64,000 nt of DNA from DATKDF01 sp963752045 (GCA_963752045.1 CAVVWN010000012.1:96005-160004), one strand, 5' to 3'. Shown: positions 49,716-58,796, numbered from the stretch's first letter. Notes: a model not told the origin generated them from the sequence alone. Made by a program: numbers and translations.

Positions 49716-52097
49716 CTAGCGCCGGCGTCCGCCGCCCGCCCGCGCGCCGCCGTAGCTGCCAGCGCCGGCCCGCGTGGCGCCGCTACTCTGCCAGCTGCTG
49801 CGGTTGGCCGTGCGCTGGTTGCCCTGCGCGCGCGCGGCGTAGTCGCGCTCGAGTTGCTGGGTGGCACTTGAAGTGGTCCGCCCCATTTCGGTCGTCGCCG
49901 GCCGCTGGCCGGTCTGCGTCGCGGCCTGTCCGGCGCGCCCGGTTTGCGCGGCCGTCTGGCCGGCACGGCCGGTCTGGGCAGCCGCCTGACCTCCCTCGAC
50001 GGAGCTCCACCCGCTGCCGCTGTTCTGCTCCCAGCCTCCGCTGTCGGAACGGCGATAGACGTTGCCGTCCTTGCCGGCGTAGACGTCTCCGCTGCCGGTG
50101 CGGGCGATCGCGCCCGACTCGCCGCCGGGTCCGGTGCGCGCGACCGCGCCGCCGCCCTCACCGGTTCGCACCGCTCCGGTCGTCGTGCCCGTCCGATAGT
50201 TCTGGACGTGCGCGCTCTGCGCCCAGCTGTCGCCGCGCTGCACGTAGCTGCTGCCCCAGTTGCCGTACACGTTCGCGCCCTGGCGCGTCTGCGCGTAGGT
50301 GCCGGTGCGCGGGTTGTAGGCCTGCGCCGCGCCCGCGGCCCCGTACGGACCGTAGGCGGCTGCGCCGCGCGCGTACGTTCCGGTCCGCGGGTTGTAGGCC
50401 GCCGCCATCCCCGCGCCCCCGTACGGACCGTAGGCCGCGACGCCCCGTCCGTAGGCACCCGAGTAAGGGTTGTACCAGGCGCCGAATCCGTAGGTCGGCA
50501 TGTACGGGTGATAGATCGGATAGTAGCCGCCGTAGCGCACGTACGGCGGGTAGTACCAGCCGCTGCCCCACACCGCGCAGCCCCAGCCGATCATCAGGCC
50601 CGTGTAGGCCGCCACGTACGCAAACGTCACCCACTCGTCGTTGCTGTTGTCCTCGACCACGGTGACGTAGGTCACGTGATGGACGGATGAGCTGGTGGGA
50701 ATCGAATAGATCTCCTGCGGGATGGTCGAGGCCACTTCCCACGGGCCGGTGGCCGCACGCGACATGAACCACACGCCCTGGAAGCACATGTAATAGAGGT
50801 CGCCGAACTTGACGATGTCCTTGTCGGTGTTGACGGCCTGCGCAACGCCCTTGCTGCCCTCGATGGGTTTGAACTCCGGCGTGCCCTGATAGGTCACCTC
50901 GGGCGCTTTGAGTTCCTTCTTGTTCACGCGCGCGGTTCTCGGCACGCTCGCGAGCAGCACCGCTTCAGTCGCCTGTTCGGTGCCGGGCACCGATGCCAGC
51001 ACGCGCGAGCGCGGGTGCTCGAGCGGGATCGACTTGAAGTCGTCGGGCAGGGCTGGTGTCGCGAAGGTCCACGGGCCGTCGAGGCTCGCGGCCTTGAACC
51101 AGCGGCCGGCGACCAGATAGTAGAAGTCCCCGGTTCGTCCCATGCGGAAGAGATCGGCCTCGGTGTTGCTGACCCAGAGCAGCGTCGCCGAGCCTTCGAC
51201 GGCCTCGTATTCCGGCTGTCCCTCGAGCGCGATGAGCTCGGCGGGTTTCGTACTCACGAACACCTTCGGCGTGTCCCTCGCGCTGAGCTTCCTGCCGGGC
51301 ACCGCGGCTTTGACGTCCTTCCAGTTGTCGTCGGCCGGGAGCTTCGAGAAGCTCTCGGGCAGCGTGTCGACGGCCGTCCACGGCCCCGCGAGCGCGGTGG
51401 CCTGCATCCACGACTGGTCGGAGCGCAGGTAGAGCGTCTTCGTCGGCGTGTGCTCGAACAGGTCCCAGTTCGTGTTGACCGCGAACTTGAGATCCACGTT
51501 CTGGATCGGGCTCCAGATCGGATCCCCGTCGAGGTTCACGAGAACGGCGGGCGTCGTCGAACTGAAGAGCATCGGCGGATCGGCCTTGATGCCCTCGACG
51601 TTCTTCACGTTCAGCGGGCTCTTGGCCGCGTACGCGGTCAGACGGTCCAGGTCGAGCACGCGCTGGTTCGGCGGCAGGGCCTGCACGTCGGCGACGAGCG
51701 CCTTCACCTGGGCTGGCGACAGCGTCTTGAAGTTGTACTCGGTGATCTCGAGGTCCATGCGCACGACGCGGTCGTCGAGCGCCACCGTGGTATCGGCTTC
51801 GATCTTGATCGTGCCCAGCGCCGGCTCGGTCGCGCCCGTGGGAACGAACGACACGGCCGACCAGCCGACGATGTGACGCTGGTCGACCCAGCTTTCGACC
51901 TGCGGCTGATAGAGCGTCGCCGTCCCGCTCGTGAGCGTGACGGTGCGCGGCCAGCCGAGGTCGGCGTTCGTACCCGGTGGCGGGACCGCGGCGGCCGGCT
52001 GCGGCGTCTGCGCGACGAGAATTGTGCCCGGCGGAATCGCCAGGGTCAGCGAGAGGACGCCGGCAATCCAGGGCGAACGATGAGCATGCATGGTCAT
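49716..52097 (-). CDS. Large exported protein, carbohydrate-binding family V/XII-like, with Tyr/Gly repeats
   Basis: 793 aa. A signal peptide (SPWIAGVLSLTLAIPPGTIL) precedes about 450 residues of repeated motifs of the form 'STTPAVLVNLDGDPIWSPI', 'VSTKPAELIALEGQPEYEAV' and 'VTYQGTPEFKPIEGSKGV'. Each is followed by a W-x-GPW turn (SWMQATALAGPWTAVDTLP; RWFKAASLDGPWTFATPALP; VWFMSRAATGPWEVASTIPQ). This is the pattern of proteins annotated as carbohydrate-binding family V/XII. A hydrophobic stretch near residue 500 (TFAYVAAYTGLMIGWGCAVW) is followed by Tyr/Pro/Gly-rich repeats (AAAYNPRTGTYARGAAAYGP) and QTGRAGQ repeats to a basic C-terminus. It is probably a cell-envelope or surface protein; binding specificity is unknown. 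Confidence 0.75.
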   Translation of the reverse strand: MTMHAHRSPWIAGVLSLTLAIPPGTILVAQTPQPAAAVPPPGTNADLGWPRTVTLTSGTATLYQPQVESWVDQRHIVGWSAVSFVPTGATEPALGTIKIEADTTVALDDRVVRMDLEITEYNFKTLSPAQVKALVADVQALPPNQRVLDLDRLTAYAAKSPLNVKNVEGIKADPPMLFSSTTPAVLVNLDGDPIWSPIQNVDLKFAVNTNWDLFEHTPTKTLYLRSDQSWMQATALAGPWTAVDTLPESFSKLPADDNWKDVKAAVPGRKLSARDTPKVFVSTKPAELIALEGQPEYEAVEGSATLLWVSNTEADLFRMGRTGDFYYLVAGRWFKAASLDGPWTFATPALPDDFKSIPLEHPRSRVLASVPGTEQATEAVLLASVPRTARVNKKELKAPEVTYQGTPEFKPIEGSKGVAQAVNTDKDIVKFGDLYYMCFQGVWFMSRAATGPWEVASTIPQEIYSIPTSSSVHHVTYVTVVEDNSNDEWVTFAYVAAYTGLMIGWGCAVWGSGWYYPPYVRYGGYYPIYHPYMPTYGFGAWYNPYSGAYGRGVAAYGPYGGAGMAAAYNPRTGTYARGAAAYGPYGAAGAAQAYNPRTGTYAQTRQGANVYGNWGSSYVQRGDSWAQSAHVQNYRTGTTTGAVRTGEGGGAVARTGPGGESGAIARTGSGDVYAGKDGNVYRRSDSGGWEQNSGSGWSSVEGGQAAAQTGRAGQTAAQTGRAGQAATQTGQRPATTEMGRTTSSATQQLERDYAARAQGNQRTANRSSWQSSGATRAGAGSYGGARAGGGRRR

Positions 52098-52121
52098 GGC
52101 GATGTGTCCTACCTCACCTCA

Positions 52122-52127
52122 ATTGTA
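52122..52127 (-). promoter_or_regulatory. -10 candidate TACAAT for the 793-aa protein gene
   Basis: Minus-strand TACAAT lies 25 bp upstream of the ATG at 52097, with AGGTAGGA as ribosome site in between. No clear -35. The rest of 52128-52325 shows nothing recognisable. Confidence 0.4.
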
Positions 52128-52325
52128 CGGGGTTTGCCGGCGGAGAATACGGGGACCCGAGGGCCGGCTCGTCGCGGGCTCAGAACTCGACGAAACCGTG
52201 CTTGATCGCGAAGTGAATCGCTCCGCGTTGGTGTGGATGTGTCGCTTCGCCAGGGCCGCGCTCGTCGGGTTGGCGCGCCACGGCCCAGGTTGGCGCGAGC
52301 CAGGACATGCCGCCAGGGTCTGAGA

Positions 52326-52349
52326 CGGGGCGGGCCGACGCCCGCCCCG
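52326..52349 (-). terminator. GC hairpin after the barrel gene
   Basis: A perfect 10-bp stem (CGGGGCGGGC / GCCCGCCCCG, four-base loop) lies 22 bp after the stop at 52372. There is no U-tract, so efficiency is uncertain. Confidence 0.45.
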
Positions 52350-52371
52350 CACACACCTGCAGCCCCGGGTT

Positions 52372-53040
52372 CTAGCCGCCGAACTTGATGGCGATGCCGC
52401 CCGAGACTTCGAACTGGTGCGAGTACTTCGAGTCGCCGACCACGTAGCAGCCCCACCAGGGGTCGCACCACCAGCCCTCGGCCTCCGACGTGATGTAGGT
52501 CGGCGTCCAGCGCACACCCGCCTTGAAGCCGACGTTCCGGCTCTGTCCGGCGTAGAACTTCACGCCGGCGCCCCAGGTCGTACTGAATCTGGTCGTCGAC
52601 TGGGTGCTCCGGGCCTGGCCGAGCGAGGTGAAGTCCACGCTGCCGTAGTTGGTGGCCCCGAACCCGATCATGACGTAGGGACGCACGGCCGCGTCGAACT
52701 CGCCGAGGTTGTAGGCGAAGTAGCCGTGGTAGTTGTCCACGTTCATGTCGCCAACGGTCGTCGTGGCCGTGCCGCGCAGTTGCAGCTCCGACATCTGCCG
52801 GCCCCACTGGAAGCCGAACTCGCCGCCGTTGCGCGCGATGTACCCGGCCGAGAAGGTGAACGACATCCCGTCGGTGGGTTCGATCCGGTTGTAGATGTTT
52901 CCGTCGGGAGCCGCGACGCCATCGCCGGAAATGCCGTTGCTCACGGTCCAGCCGATGTTGCCGGTAATTTCAATCTGCGCCTGTGCGGGCGTCGCCACCG
53001 CGACCATCAGACCCGCTGCTACGAGAATCCTCGACGCCAT
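52372..53040 (-). CDS. Outer-membrane beta-barrel protein (OmpA/OmpX-like N-terminal barrel)
   Basis: 222 aa from the ATG at 53040, preceded by AAGGGAAGGATTCAC. A signal peptide (SRILVAAGLMVAVATPAQAQ) is followed by alternating amphipathic strands: IEITGNIGWTVSNGISGDG, MSFTFSAGYIARNGGEFGFQ, YHGYFAYNLGEFDAAVRPYV, TTWGAGVKFYAGQSRNVGFK and VSGGIAIKFGG at the end. This is typical of eight-stranded outer-membrane proteins widely annotated as 'outer membrane beta-barrel protein'. One loop carries a WWCDPWWGCYV segment, so an exposed disulfide is possible. It follows the glutaminase operon after a hairpin and is probably a separate unit. Function unknown. Confidence 0.82.
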   Translation of the reverse strand: MASRILVAAGLMVAVATPAQAQIEITGNIGWTVSNGISGDGVAAPDGNIYNRIEPTDGMSFTFSAGYIARNGGEFGFQWGRQMSELQLRGTATTTVGDMNVDNYHGYFAYNLGEFDAAVRPYVMIGFGATNYGSVDFTSLGQARSTQSTTRFSTTWGAGVKFYAGQSRNVGFKAGVRWTPTYITSEAEGWWCDPWWGCYVVGDSKYSHQFEVSGGIAIKFGG

Positions 53041-53116
53041 GTGAATCCTTCCCTTTCCCGCCGGGCATGCCCCGGCCGCCTTGCCGTCCGTGCGTGAGCG
53101 TGTCTGAACCACGCGC

Positions 53117-53144
53117 GTCGGCGCACCTGCGACGGTGCGCCGAC
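53117..53144 (-). terminator. Hairpin after the glutaminase gene
   Basis: A perfect 10-bp stem (GTCGGCGCAC / GTGCGCCGAC, eight-base loop) lies 17 bp past the glutaminase stop and upstream of the barrel gene. No U-tract follows. Confidence 0.5.
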
Positions 53145-53161
53145 GGGCGTGGGTATGGGTC

Positions 53162-54208
53162 CTACCTGCCCGCGCCGGCCGCCAGCGGATTGCCGCCGAG
53201 GGCGTTCGAAATGTCCGCAATCGCCCGCTGCGCGCGCACGCTGTTGCCCGCGTCATCGAGCGGCGGCGAGATCACGGCGATGCCGAACTTGCCGGGAGAG
53301 ACGGCGATGATGCCGCCGCCCACGCCGCTCTTGGCCGGGAGGCCCGTGCGGAACAGCCACTTGCCCGAGTCATCGTAGAGGCCGGCCGTCGCCATCACCG
53401 CCAGCACCTTCGGCGTGAGATCGCTCTTGAGCACCTGCTTGCCCGTTACCGGGTTCTTCCCGCCGGCCGCCAGCGTGCTCGCCATCATCGCCAGGTCTCG
53501 TGCATTCACGCTCACCGAGCACTGCTCGGTGTAGATGTCGGTCGCGCGCTGCGGGTTGTCCTTGATGTAGCCGTACGCGTACATCAGCGCGCCGATGGCC
53601 TGGTTGCGCTGGTTGGTATCCGACTCCGACTTGAAGACTTCCTGGTTGACCGAGAGCGGCCGGCCGGCGAAGTCGGAATAGAAGCTCAGGATGCTCTTCC
53701 AGATCGCGTCGCGGTTGGCGCCCTTGACCATGCTGGTCGAGGCAATCGCGCCTGGATTGACAAGCGCGTTCATCTCGGGCCCACCCAGGAGCTTTTCCGA
53801 CATCTCGATCGAGACGATCGAGTTGAAGCGCATGCCGGTCGCGTCGGCGCCGATGGTGTTGAGGATTGCGTCGGCGCCCGACTCCTCCATCACCTTGGCC
53901 ATGGTGAAGACCTTGGAGATCGACTGAATCGACACTTCGGACTTGATGTCACCCGCGGTGTAGACCTTGCCGTCCACGGTCACGAGCGCGATGCCGTAGA
54001 TCTTCGAGTCCACCTTGGCGAGCGCCGGAATGTAGTCGGCGTTCTTGCCTTCCTGCAGGTTCTGGTACTTGGCGTACGCGGCGTCGATCGCCTTCTGGAT
54101 GTCGGCCGCGGCCGGCGCCTGCGCGGACATGGTCGGCGTCGTCGCTACGAGCAGACCGGCCGCCAGGGCCCCGGCGATGAGGGATACGCGAATACTGCGT
54201 CGAATCAT
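53162..54208 (-). CDS. glsA: Exported serine-dependent glutaminase A
   Basis: 348 aa from the ATG at 54208. The glutaminase domain is complete: YIPALAKVDSKIYGIALVTV, SIQSISKVFTMAKVMEES with the catalytic Ser-x-x-Lys, PGAIASTSMVKGANRDAIWK, NQRNQAIGALMYAYGYIKD, YTEQCSVSVNARDLAMMAST and GVGGGIIAVSPGKFGIAVIS. It hydrolyses L-glutamine to glutamate and ammonia. The unusual point is a clear signal peptide (VSLIAGALAAGLLVATTPTM), whereas most GlsA proteins are cytoplasmic. A periplasmic enzyme beside a DcaP porin fits scavenging of amides or acidic amino acids. Two nt separate it from the porin gene; the operon appears to end here with a hairpin. Confidence 0.93.
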   Translation of the reverse strand: MIRRSIRVSLIAGALAAGLLVATTPTMSAQAPAAADIQKAIDAAYAKYQNLQEGKNADYIPALAKVDSKIYGIALVTVDGKVYTAGDIKSEVSIQSISKVFTMAKVMEESGADAILNTIGADATGMRFNSIVSIEMSEKLLGGPEMNALVNPGAIASTSMVKGANRDAIWKSILSFYSDFAGRPLSVNQEVFKSESDTNQRNQAIGALMYAYGYIKDNPQRATDIYTEQCSVSVNARDLAMMASTLAAGGKNPVTGKQVLKSDLTPKVLAVMATAGLYDDSGKWLFRTGLPAKSGVGGGIIAVSPGKFGIAVISPPLDDAGNSVRAQRAIADISNALGGNPLAAGAGR

Positions 54209-54210
54209 GA

Positions 54211-55518
54211 CTAGCCTCCAAGCTTCCACGAAAAGTTGTACTTGAACGAGAACTGCACCTTGGCGCCGTCGCTCGTGAACCCGTCCGAGAAGTTCTCCCG
54301 CCGCCCCCACTGGACCTCGCCGCCCAGCATCACGTTGGGTACCGGGTAGTAGAGCAGGTTGCCCAGCATGTAGTGCCCCCGGTGATACGCGTCGGGCGCC
54401 TGGCCTTCGCTGTTGTCGATGTCGGTCATCGAATAGCCGAACGTGCTCGAGTACTTCTCGCTCCACGTGTGGTCGACGAAGGCCACCAGTCCGACGATCG
54501 GCAGCGGTTTGCCGAGGATCGGCGTCACGGGGTTCGAGAAGTTGTTGACGATGCCGATGTCCACCGGCGCGTCGTTCATGTAGTTCTGGACGCCTTCGCC
54601 GACCACGAGCTGCAGCCGGATCGTGTCGTTCGCGCCGGCCTTGAGGTTCGAGCTGAAGTTGAGCCCCCAGCCAGTCGCATCCCCCGACAGATCGAACTCG
54701 TCGTCGAGCAGGTCGTCCCACTTGATGACCCGGACGATGCCGCCGACCCGGAGGTAGCCCCAGTCCTGCGAGTACTTGTAGGAGCCGGAGATGTCAGGCA
54801 CCGGGAAGCGCGCGCCGATGTTCTGGAGCTCCACACGGTCCGAGTACACGCCCTGGTCGCCGCTCGCGCCGGGGCGCTCGACGGCGATCACCAGATTGTG
54901 CTCGGCGCTGTTGACGGCAATCCACCGAAGCTGCACGTTCCGGAAGAACACCATCCCCGTGGGTCCCCAGTACTCGAGCGAGTTCGGGAACACGTCCGGA
55001 TCCATGAACGGGCTCCAGTACTGACCGGCGCCGAACTGACCAACCTCGCCGTAGGCATGGCGCAGGCGGAAGGTCGTCTGGCCCTCGTCGACGCCCGTGC
55101 CGAAGAGCTCGAACTCGAACGTGGTCTTCAGATCGCCGAGCGCCGTCGGTGTCGTCGAGCGCACGCCCAGGCGACTCTGCCGGACGCCGGCGAACGTGTT
55201 GTGGTCCTTGCCGAACTGGCCGTCGAAGGACGGCAGCCTGCTGATGCGCAGCGTGTCGGACCAGTTCGGGTTGATGGTCTTGAAGTTGTGGCCGATGTCG
55301 AGCATTGCGAAGCCATAGACCTCGAAGCTCGGCGCCGTGGCGGATGCGGCCTGCGCGCCCGCCGCGGTCGTCGTCGTGGCGGCCGTGTTGAGGCTCGCGC
55401 CGGTGGCTCTGACCGTCCTGCCGTCCTGGGCAACGGCGTTCGAGGCCGTCCCAAGCGCCAGCAGCGCGGCCAGTGCCAGGATCGAGCCGGCTCGCCGGCT
55501 CGCGTGTCGTCGTCTCAT
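54211..55518 (-). CDS. DcaP-like trimeric outer-membrane porin
   Basis: 435 aa. The signal peptide (ILALAALLALGTASNAVAQD) is followed by a short, low-complexity stretch that may form a coiled segment, then the typical DcaP barrel opening: FEVYGFAMLDIGHNFKTINP, SDTLRISRLPSFDGQFGKDH and RQSRLGVRSTTPTALGDLKT. Later landmarks are GEVGQFGAGQYWSPFMDPDV and WGPTGMVFFRNVQLRW. It ends in a C-terminal strand (KVQFSFKYNFSWKLGG), with the last aromatic four residues from the end. DcaP porins pass dicarboxylates and small negatively charged peptides or drugs. Its ATG overlaps the amidohydrolase stop (ATGA at 55515-55518). Confidence 0.92.
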   Translation of the reverse strand: MRRRHASRRAGSILALAALLALGTASNAVAQDGRTVRATGASLNTAATTTTAAGAQAASATAPSFEVYGFAMLDIGHNFKTINPNWSDTLRISRLPSFDGQFGKDHNTFAGVRQSRLGVRSTTPTALGDLKTTFEFELFGTGVDEGQTTFRLRHAYGEVGQFGAGQYWSPFMDPDVFPNSLEYWGPTGMVFFRNVQLRWIAVNSAEHNLVIAVERPGASGDQGVYSDRVELQNIGARFPVPDISGSYKYSQDWGYLRVGGIVRVIKWDDLLDDEFDLSGDATGWGLNFSSNLKAGANDTIRLQLVVGEGVQNYMNDAPVDIGIVNNFSNPVTPILGKPLPIVGLVAFVDHTWSEKYSSTFGYSMTDIDNSEGQAPDAYHRGHYMLGNLLYYPVPNVMLGGEVQWGRRENFSDGFTSDGAKVQFSFKYNFSWKLGG

Positions 55519-56687
55519 CTGCTGTCTCCTCTGCTCACGAATTCACCTACCGCGCGTTGGCCCGTTCCCACGCGCGAACCCTGCCGGCGGCCTTCGTCGA
55601 AAATCCGCTCGTAGTTCCCTTTGCGCACCTTGAGGCTCGCCTCCGGCGTCAGCCGGCTCCACACGGGCGCCCACATGTCGAAGACGGCGTAGTACGGGCC
55701 GGGACCCGAGGGGGCGACGGTGTCGGTGCCGAACAGAAACCGGTCCGGGTACCGGTTGAGAATGGTCGCCACGCGTTCGATCGACTCGGGCGACGCCACG
55801 GCGTACTTGGCGACTTCGTCCCAGGAGATGTCGAACATCACGTGGCTGAGGGCCGGGTCGGTCAGCATCGTCTCGACCAGCGCCATCTGGGTCGGCGACC
55901 GCTCGGCCGACTGGGCCGACACCTGCACGGGATGGACGATGCGGCCCAGGCCGACGTGGGCCCAGATGATCGTCGTCTTCGGGTGCCGCTTGAAGAGCGC
56001 CTTGGCCTGCGCCAGGTAGACCGGCTCGGCGTCCGTCTTCGCGAACGGCATGTCGATGTCGTTGTGAAGAATGACGACCAGACCAGACTCGGCGGCGAAG
56101 TCGAGGATGCGATCGAGGGCCGGGTTGACCAGGCTCGCGGTCTCGCCGGCGATCTTGGCCGAGACGAACTCCTTGTGGATGCTGAACTCGCCGATGCCCG
56201 AGAAGACGCCCGGGAAGGTTCGGAGCACACGGCGGATGTGGTCCACGCCGTACATGTCAGCCGGGTTGAAGCCGGTGATCATCGGGTCGAACCGAGCCTG
56301 CTGTTCGGGGGCCAGCGACCGGTATTGCGTCGCGATCCAGGCGTCGGTGAACGAGTAGTAGTAGAGCGGCGCGTCGCTATGCAGGTAGTAGGTCGGCGCG
56401 AAGTCGCCCGAGTTTCCGTGCGACCACTGCTGCTGGAGCGGGATGCCGAAGAGCGTGGACCGGCCGACGCGGTTCCCCATGATCTCGAGAAACTGCCGTG
56501 CGTCGATCCCCTGCTGGATGTAGTTCGTCAGGTGGAAGTGCGAATCGTAGAACTCGTTGGCGGCTGCGGCGGCCGGCTGCGCACCGGCCTGCGGCTCGAT
56601 GCTCGTGACCGACGGGCCCTGGCCGGAAAGCGCCGCCACGGCGAGCCCGACGCCCACGAAGACCAGAACGATGTGTCGCGCTTTCAT
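55515..56687 (-). CDS. Exported amidohydrolase-superfamily protein (TIM-barrel)
   Basis: 390 aa. A signal peptide (ARHIVLVFVGVGLAVAALSG) and a disordered linker precede a metal-dependent hydrolase barrel of the Amidohydro_2 type: the N-terminal metal pair in NEFYDSHFHLTNYIQQG, a Glu in GVFSGIGEFSIHKEFV, a His in SGLVVILHNDIDMPF, another His in TTIIWAHVGLGRIVHPV and the last Asp in DRFLFGTDTVAPSGP. These supply the usual five ligands. Members hydrolyse or decarboxylate aromatic or lactone substrates. Exported versions are known but uncommon. It is sandwiched between two porin genes in a compact operon, so its substrate probably enters through one of them. Confidence 0.88.
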   Translation of the reverse strand: MKARHIVLVFVGVGLAVAALSGQGPSVTSIEPQAGAQPAAAAANEFYDSHFHLTNYIQQGIDARQFLEIMGNRVGRSTLFGIPLQQQWSHGNSGDFAPTYYLHSDAPLYYYSFTDAWIATQYRSLAPEQQARFDPMITGFNPADMYGVDHIRRVLRTFPGVFSGIGEFSIHKEFVSAKIAGETASLVNPALDRILDFAAESGLVVILHNDIDMPFAKTDAEPVYLAQAKALFKRHPKTTIIWAHVGLGRIVHPVQVSAQSAERSPTQMALVETMLTDPALSHVMFDISWDEVAKYAVASPESIERVATILNRYPDRFLFGTDTVAPSGPGPYYAVFDMWAPVWSRLTPEASLKVRKGNYERIFDEGRRQGSRVGTGQRAVGEFVSRGDSR

Positions 56688-56703
56688 GATGGAACCTCGA
56701 AAC

Positions 56704-58239
56704 TCAGAAGAACACCGAGAACGCGGTCGAGAAGGACGTGCCGGTCAGGCCGCCGATGTAGTAGCCGAAGGCGCTGCTGACCGGCGAGTGGTTCACGTCG
56801 ATCCACTGGACGTTGAGCTTGTGGTTGCGCGTGTTGGTCGGGTAGAAGTTCATGCCGACGAGGTACTCGGAGCTGTTGCTGAAGCCCGCACGCTTGTCGC
56901 CGAAGATCTGAGACGTCGCGCCGTAGAGCTCGAGCTTCTTCGGCACGGGATAGAAGGCTGCCTGCACGTAGAATCCCGTGTCGTGAATGCTCGCGACCGG
57001 CAGCGGCCCATCGGCTGCGAAGTCGTCGAGCCAGCGGTTGTAGATTTCCGTCTGCAGAAAGATGCCGCGATATTTCATCCCGGCGTCGAACGAGAGAATC
57101 CGGTACATCGCCCGATCCACCGTGACGCCCGAGGCCAGAGCGCCCGTGTCGAACACGTTGACGCTGTCGGCCAGCCGGAGCGTGGTGTTTTCAGGGGCCC
57201 CGCTCGTCGAACTGGTGAACCGTTGCTCGGGGCTCCAGGTCGACGAAAAGCCGAACCGGGTCGCGACCTTCTCGTGCATCTCCCAGTCGCCGTAGGCCCC
57301 ACGAGGTCCGAACTCCTTCGTGGTGGGCATCCACCACACGGACGCGCCGCCGCCAAACGTCCGATCGAGCTGGCTCGACTTCACGCCGAGCGCGCTGTTG
57401 GCGGTGCCGAGCATGGCGTTGTACCAGAGGCCCGGCGTGACCTCGCCCTGGGCCCAGACACCGGATCCGAAAAAGGGGCGGAAGAACTCGTCAGCCATCA
57501 CCCGGTCGTTGCCGAGCCAGTAGGGGTGCGAGCCCTGGAGGGATCGGGTGCCCGGGTTCCCGTTGAGACCGCCGTAGAGGCTGAACTTCCGGCCGAACTG
57601 GTAGCCGAGATTGGCAAAGAGCGCGCGCTGGTCGGTGGAATTCACCGTCCACAGCGTGAGCGCGTAGATCAACTTCGGAGTCCCGACCCAGCCCTTGAAG
57701 AACACCATGACCCGGTGCGGGTAGATGTCGTTGCGGCCATCGACGGGCCGTTCATTCCCGAGGTGATCGGTGAACGTCTGCTCTCCGGGGAACTGGTTCA
57801 GGTAGCGGAGCAGGCCGTACGCGCTGATGGAGAGCTCTCCGGCACTGTTCCGTCCCACGAGAAACCCGTTGCCCGGATCGAACTCTCCCCAGGTCTCGAT
57901 TCGCTCGGGCGTCCTGGCCTGAGGCGCCGCCCCCGGTGCGGGATCGGGCGCCCCGGCCCCCAGCACGAACTCTCCCCCGCACCCGTCGGCCACCCACACG
58001 CCCGTGTCGTCGTAGCCCCAGGTCTTGCCGAGCAGACAGGCCGCAGGGCCGGTCGCCTTGACGAGTGCCACGCCAGCCGACGTGTCGGCCGGGCACACCT
58101 GCCGGCCGCCCGGCTGCGACTCGCATACCAGGGGCGCAGGCGGCGCCGGGGTCTGCGCCAGGACCATCGTCGGCCCAGACAGCCCGAGCGCTGCGGCCAG
58201 AATGGTCAACCGAACCGTCTCTCGCAACTCAATCTCCAC
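56704..58239 (-). CDS. Porin-like outer-membrane protein with N-terminal DUF3011-like domain
   Basis: 511 aa from GTG 58239, 5 nt after GAAGGGA. The signal (RLTILAAALGLSGPTMVLAQ) is followed by a Cys-containing domain of about 60 residues: VCESQPGGRQVCPADTSAGV, KATGPAACLLGKTWGYDDTG and VWVADGCGGEFVLG. This matches the layout of DUF3011 (PF11218). A long beta-barrel follows (ISAYGLLRYLNQFPGEQTFT, VMVFFKGWVGTPKLIYALTL, FRPFFGSGVWAQGEVTPGLW), ending in Phe (SFSTAFSVFF). The barrel resembles that of the frameshifted porin at 61041-62430, so they are paralogues. It lies 16 nt upstream of the amidohydrolase gene in the same operon and probably admits that enzyme's substrate. Confidence 0.85.
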   Translation of the reverse strand: MEIELRETVRLTILAAALGLSGPTMVLAQTPAPPAPLVCESQPGGRQVCPADTSAGVALVKATGPAACLLGKTWGYDDTGVWVADGCGGEFVLGAGAPDPAPGAAPQARTPERIETWGEFDPGNGFLVGRNSAGELSISAYGLLRYLNQFPGEQTFTDHLGNERPVDGRNDIYPHRVMVFFKGWVGTPKLIYALTLWTVNSTDQRALFANLGYQFGRKFSLYGGLNGNPGTRSLQGSHPYWLGNDRVMADEFFRPFFGSGVWAQGEVTPGLWYNAMLGTANSALGVKSSQLDRTFGGGASVWWMPTTKEFGPRGAYGDWEMHEKVATRFGFSSTWSPEQRFTSSTSGAPENTTLRLADSVNVFDTGALASGVTVDRAMYRILSFDAGMKYRGIFLQTEIYNRWLDDFAADGPLPVASIHDTGFYVQAAFYPVPKKLELYGATSQIFGDKRAGFSNSSEYLVGMNFYPTNTRNHKLNVQWIDVNHSPVSSAFGYYIGGLTGTSFSTAFSVFF

Positions 58240-58272
58240 GGTCGTCCCTTCTCTCCACCAGGGTTGCACTGG

Positions 58273-58605
58273 CTACTGCGGCGGCGCGCCGCGGTGGGCG
58301 CCGACGTACTCCAGGCCGTGTGTTTCCGACACCATGCGAAGCTCCAGGCATGGCGCTTCGGCGCTCGTTTCCATGAGGGCCAGCAGTTGGCGGAACCGCT
58401 CGGATTTCAGCTCCTCGTCGAGCGCCTCGGCGCTCTCCCAGTCCTCGCAGTACCAGTAGGCGTTCGCCCGATCCACATCGGCCGCGATATGCGCCCTGGT
58501 GCAACCCCCTGGCCGCCGGCTGTGCCGCATCAGCAGATGGAGGGCCTCGATCAGTTCATGCGCTCGGCCCGAAGCCGCCGTCATCTGGACCGTCAGTTGC
58601 ACCAT
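58273..58605 (-). CDS. Antibiotic-biosynthesis-monooxygenase (ABM) fold protein
   Basis: 110 aa from ATG 58605, five nt after GAGGTGA. A single ferredoxin-like ABM domain: MVQLTVQMTAASGRAHELIE, ALHLLMRHSRRPGGCTRAHI, DRANAYWYCEDWESAEALDE and ELKSERFRQLLALMETSAEA. Members include quinol monooxygenases (YgiN) and haem-degrading or polyketide-oxidising enzymes that work without a cofactor as dimers. It is cytoplasmic. It is the first gene of the porin/amidohydrolase/DcaP/glutaminase operon, which suggests catabolism of a quinol-like or aromatic compound; this is inferred from gene order. A candidate sigma-54 promoter lies 50 bp upstream. Confidence 0.85.
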   Translation of the reverse strand: MVQLTVQMTAASGRAHELIEALHLLMRHSRRPGGCTRAHIAADVDRANAYWYCEDWESAEALDEELKSERFRQLLALMETSAEAPCLELRMVSETHGLEYVGAHRGAPPQ

Positions 58606-58654
58606 CAGACTCACCTCACGCCGGCACGCCAGTACCCAGTCAGCAATCTCTATC

Positions 58655-58669
58655 GCACAGGCGATGCCA
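58655..58669 (-). promoter_or_regulatory. Candidate sigma-54 promoter for the ABM/porin operon
   Basis: Minus strand TGGCATC-GCCT-GTGC: GG and GC are separated by 10 bp as required. The -24 box matches TGGCA, and the -12 box is GTGC instead of TTGC. The expected start site is near 58643, about 38 nt before the ATG at 58605. The upstream neighbour on the same strand encodes a sigma-54 activator. Confidence 0.5.
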
Positions 58670-58796
58670 GACGCGCCCCCGCCTGGCCGGCGCGTCTAAC
58701 ACCCTACTGGTCAGTTGTTTGGATAGTGTGACGCGGCCGCCACAGCCAGATGACCAGGCGTCGCAACCTCCACTGAAATGGAGATTCTCCACTGGG

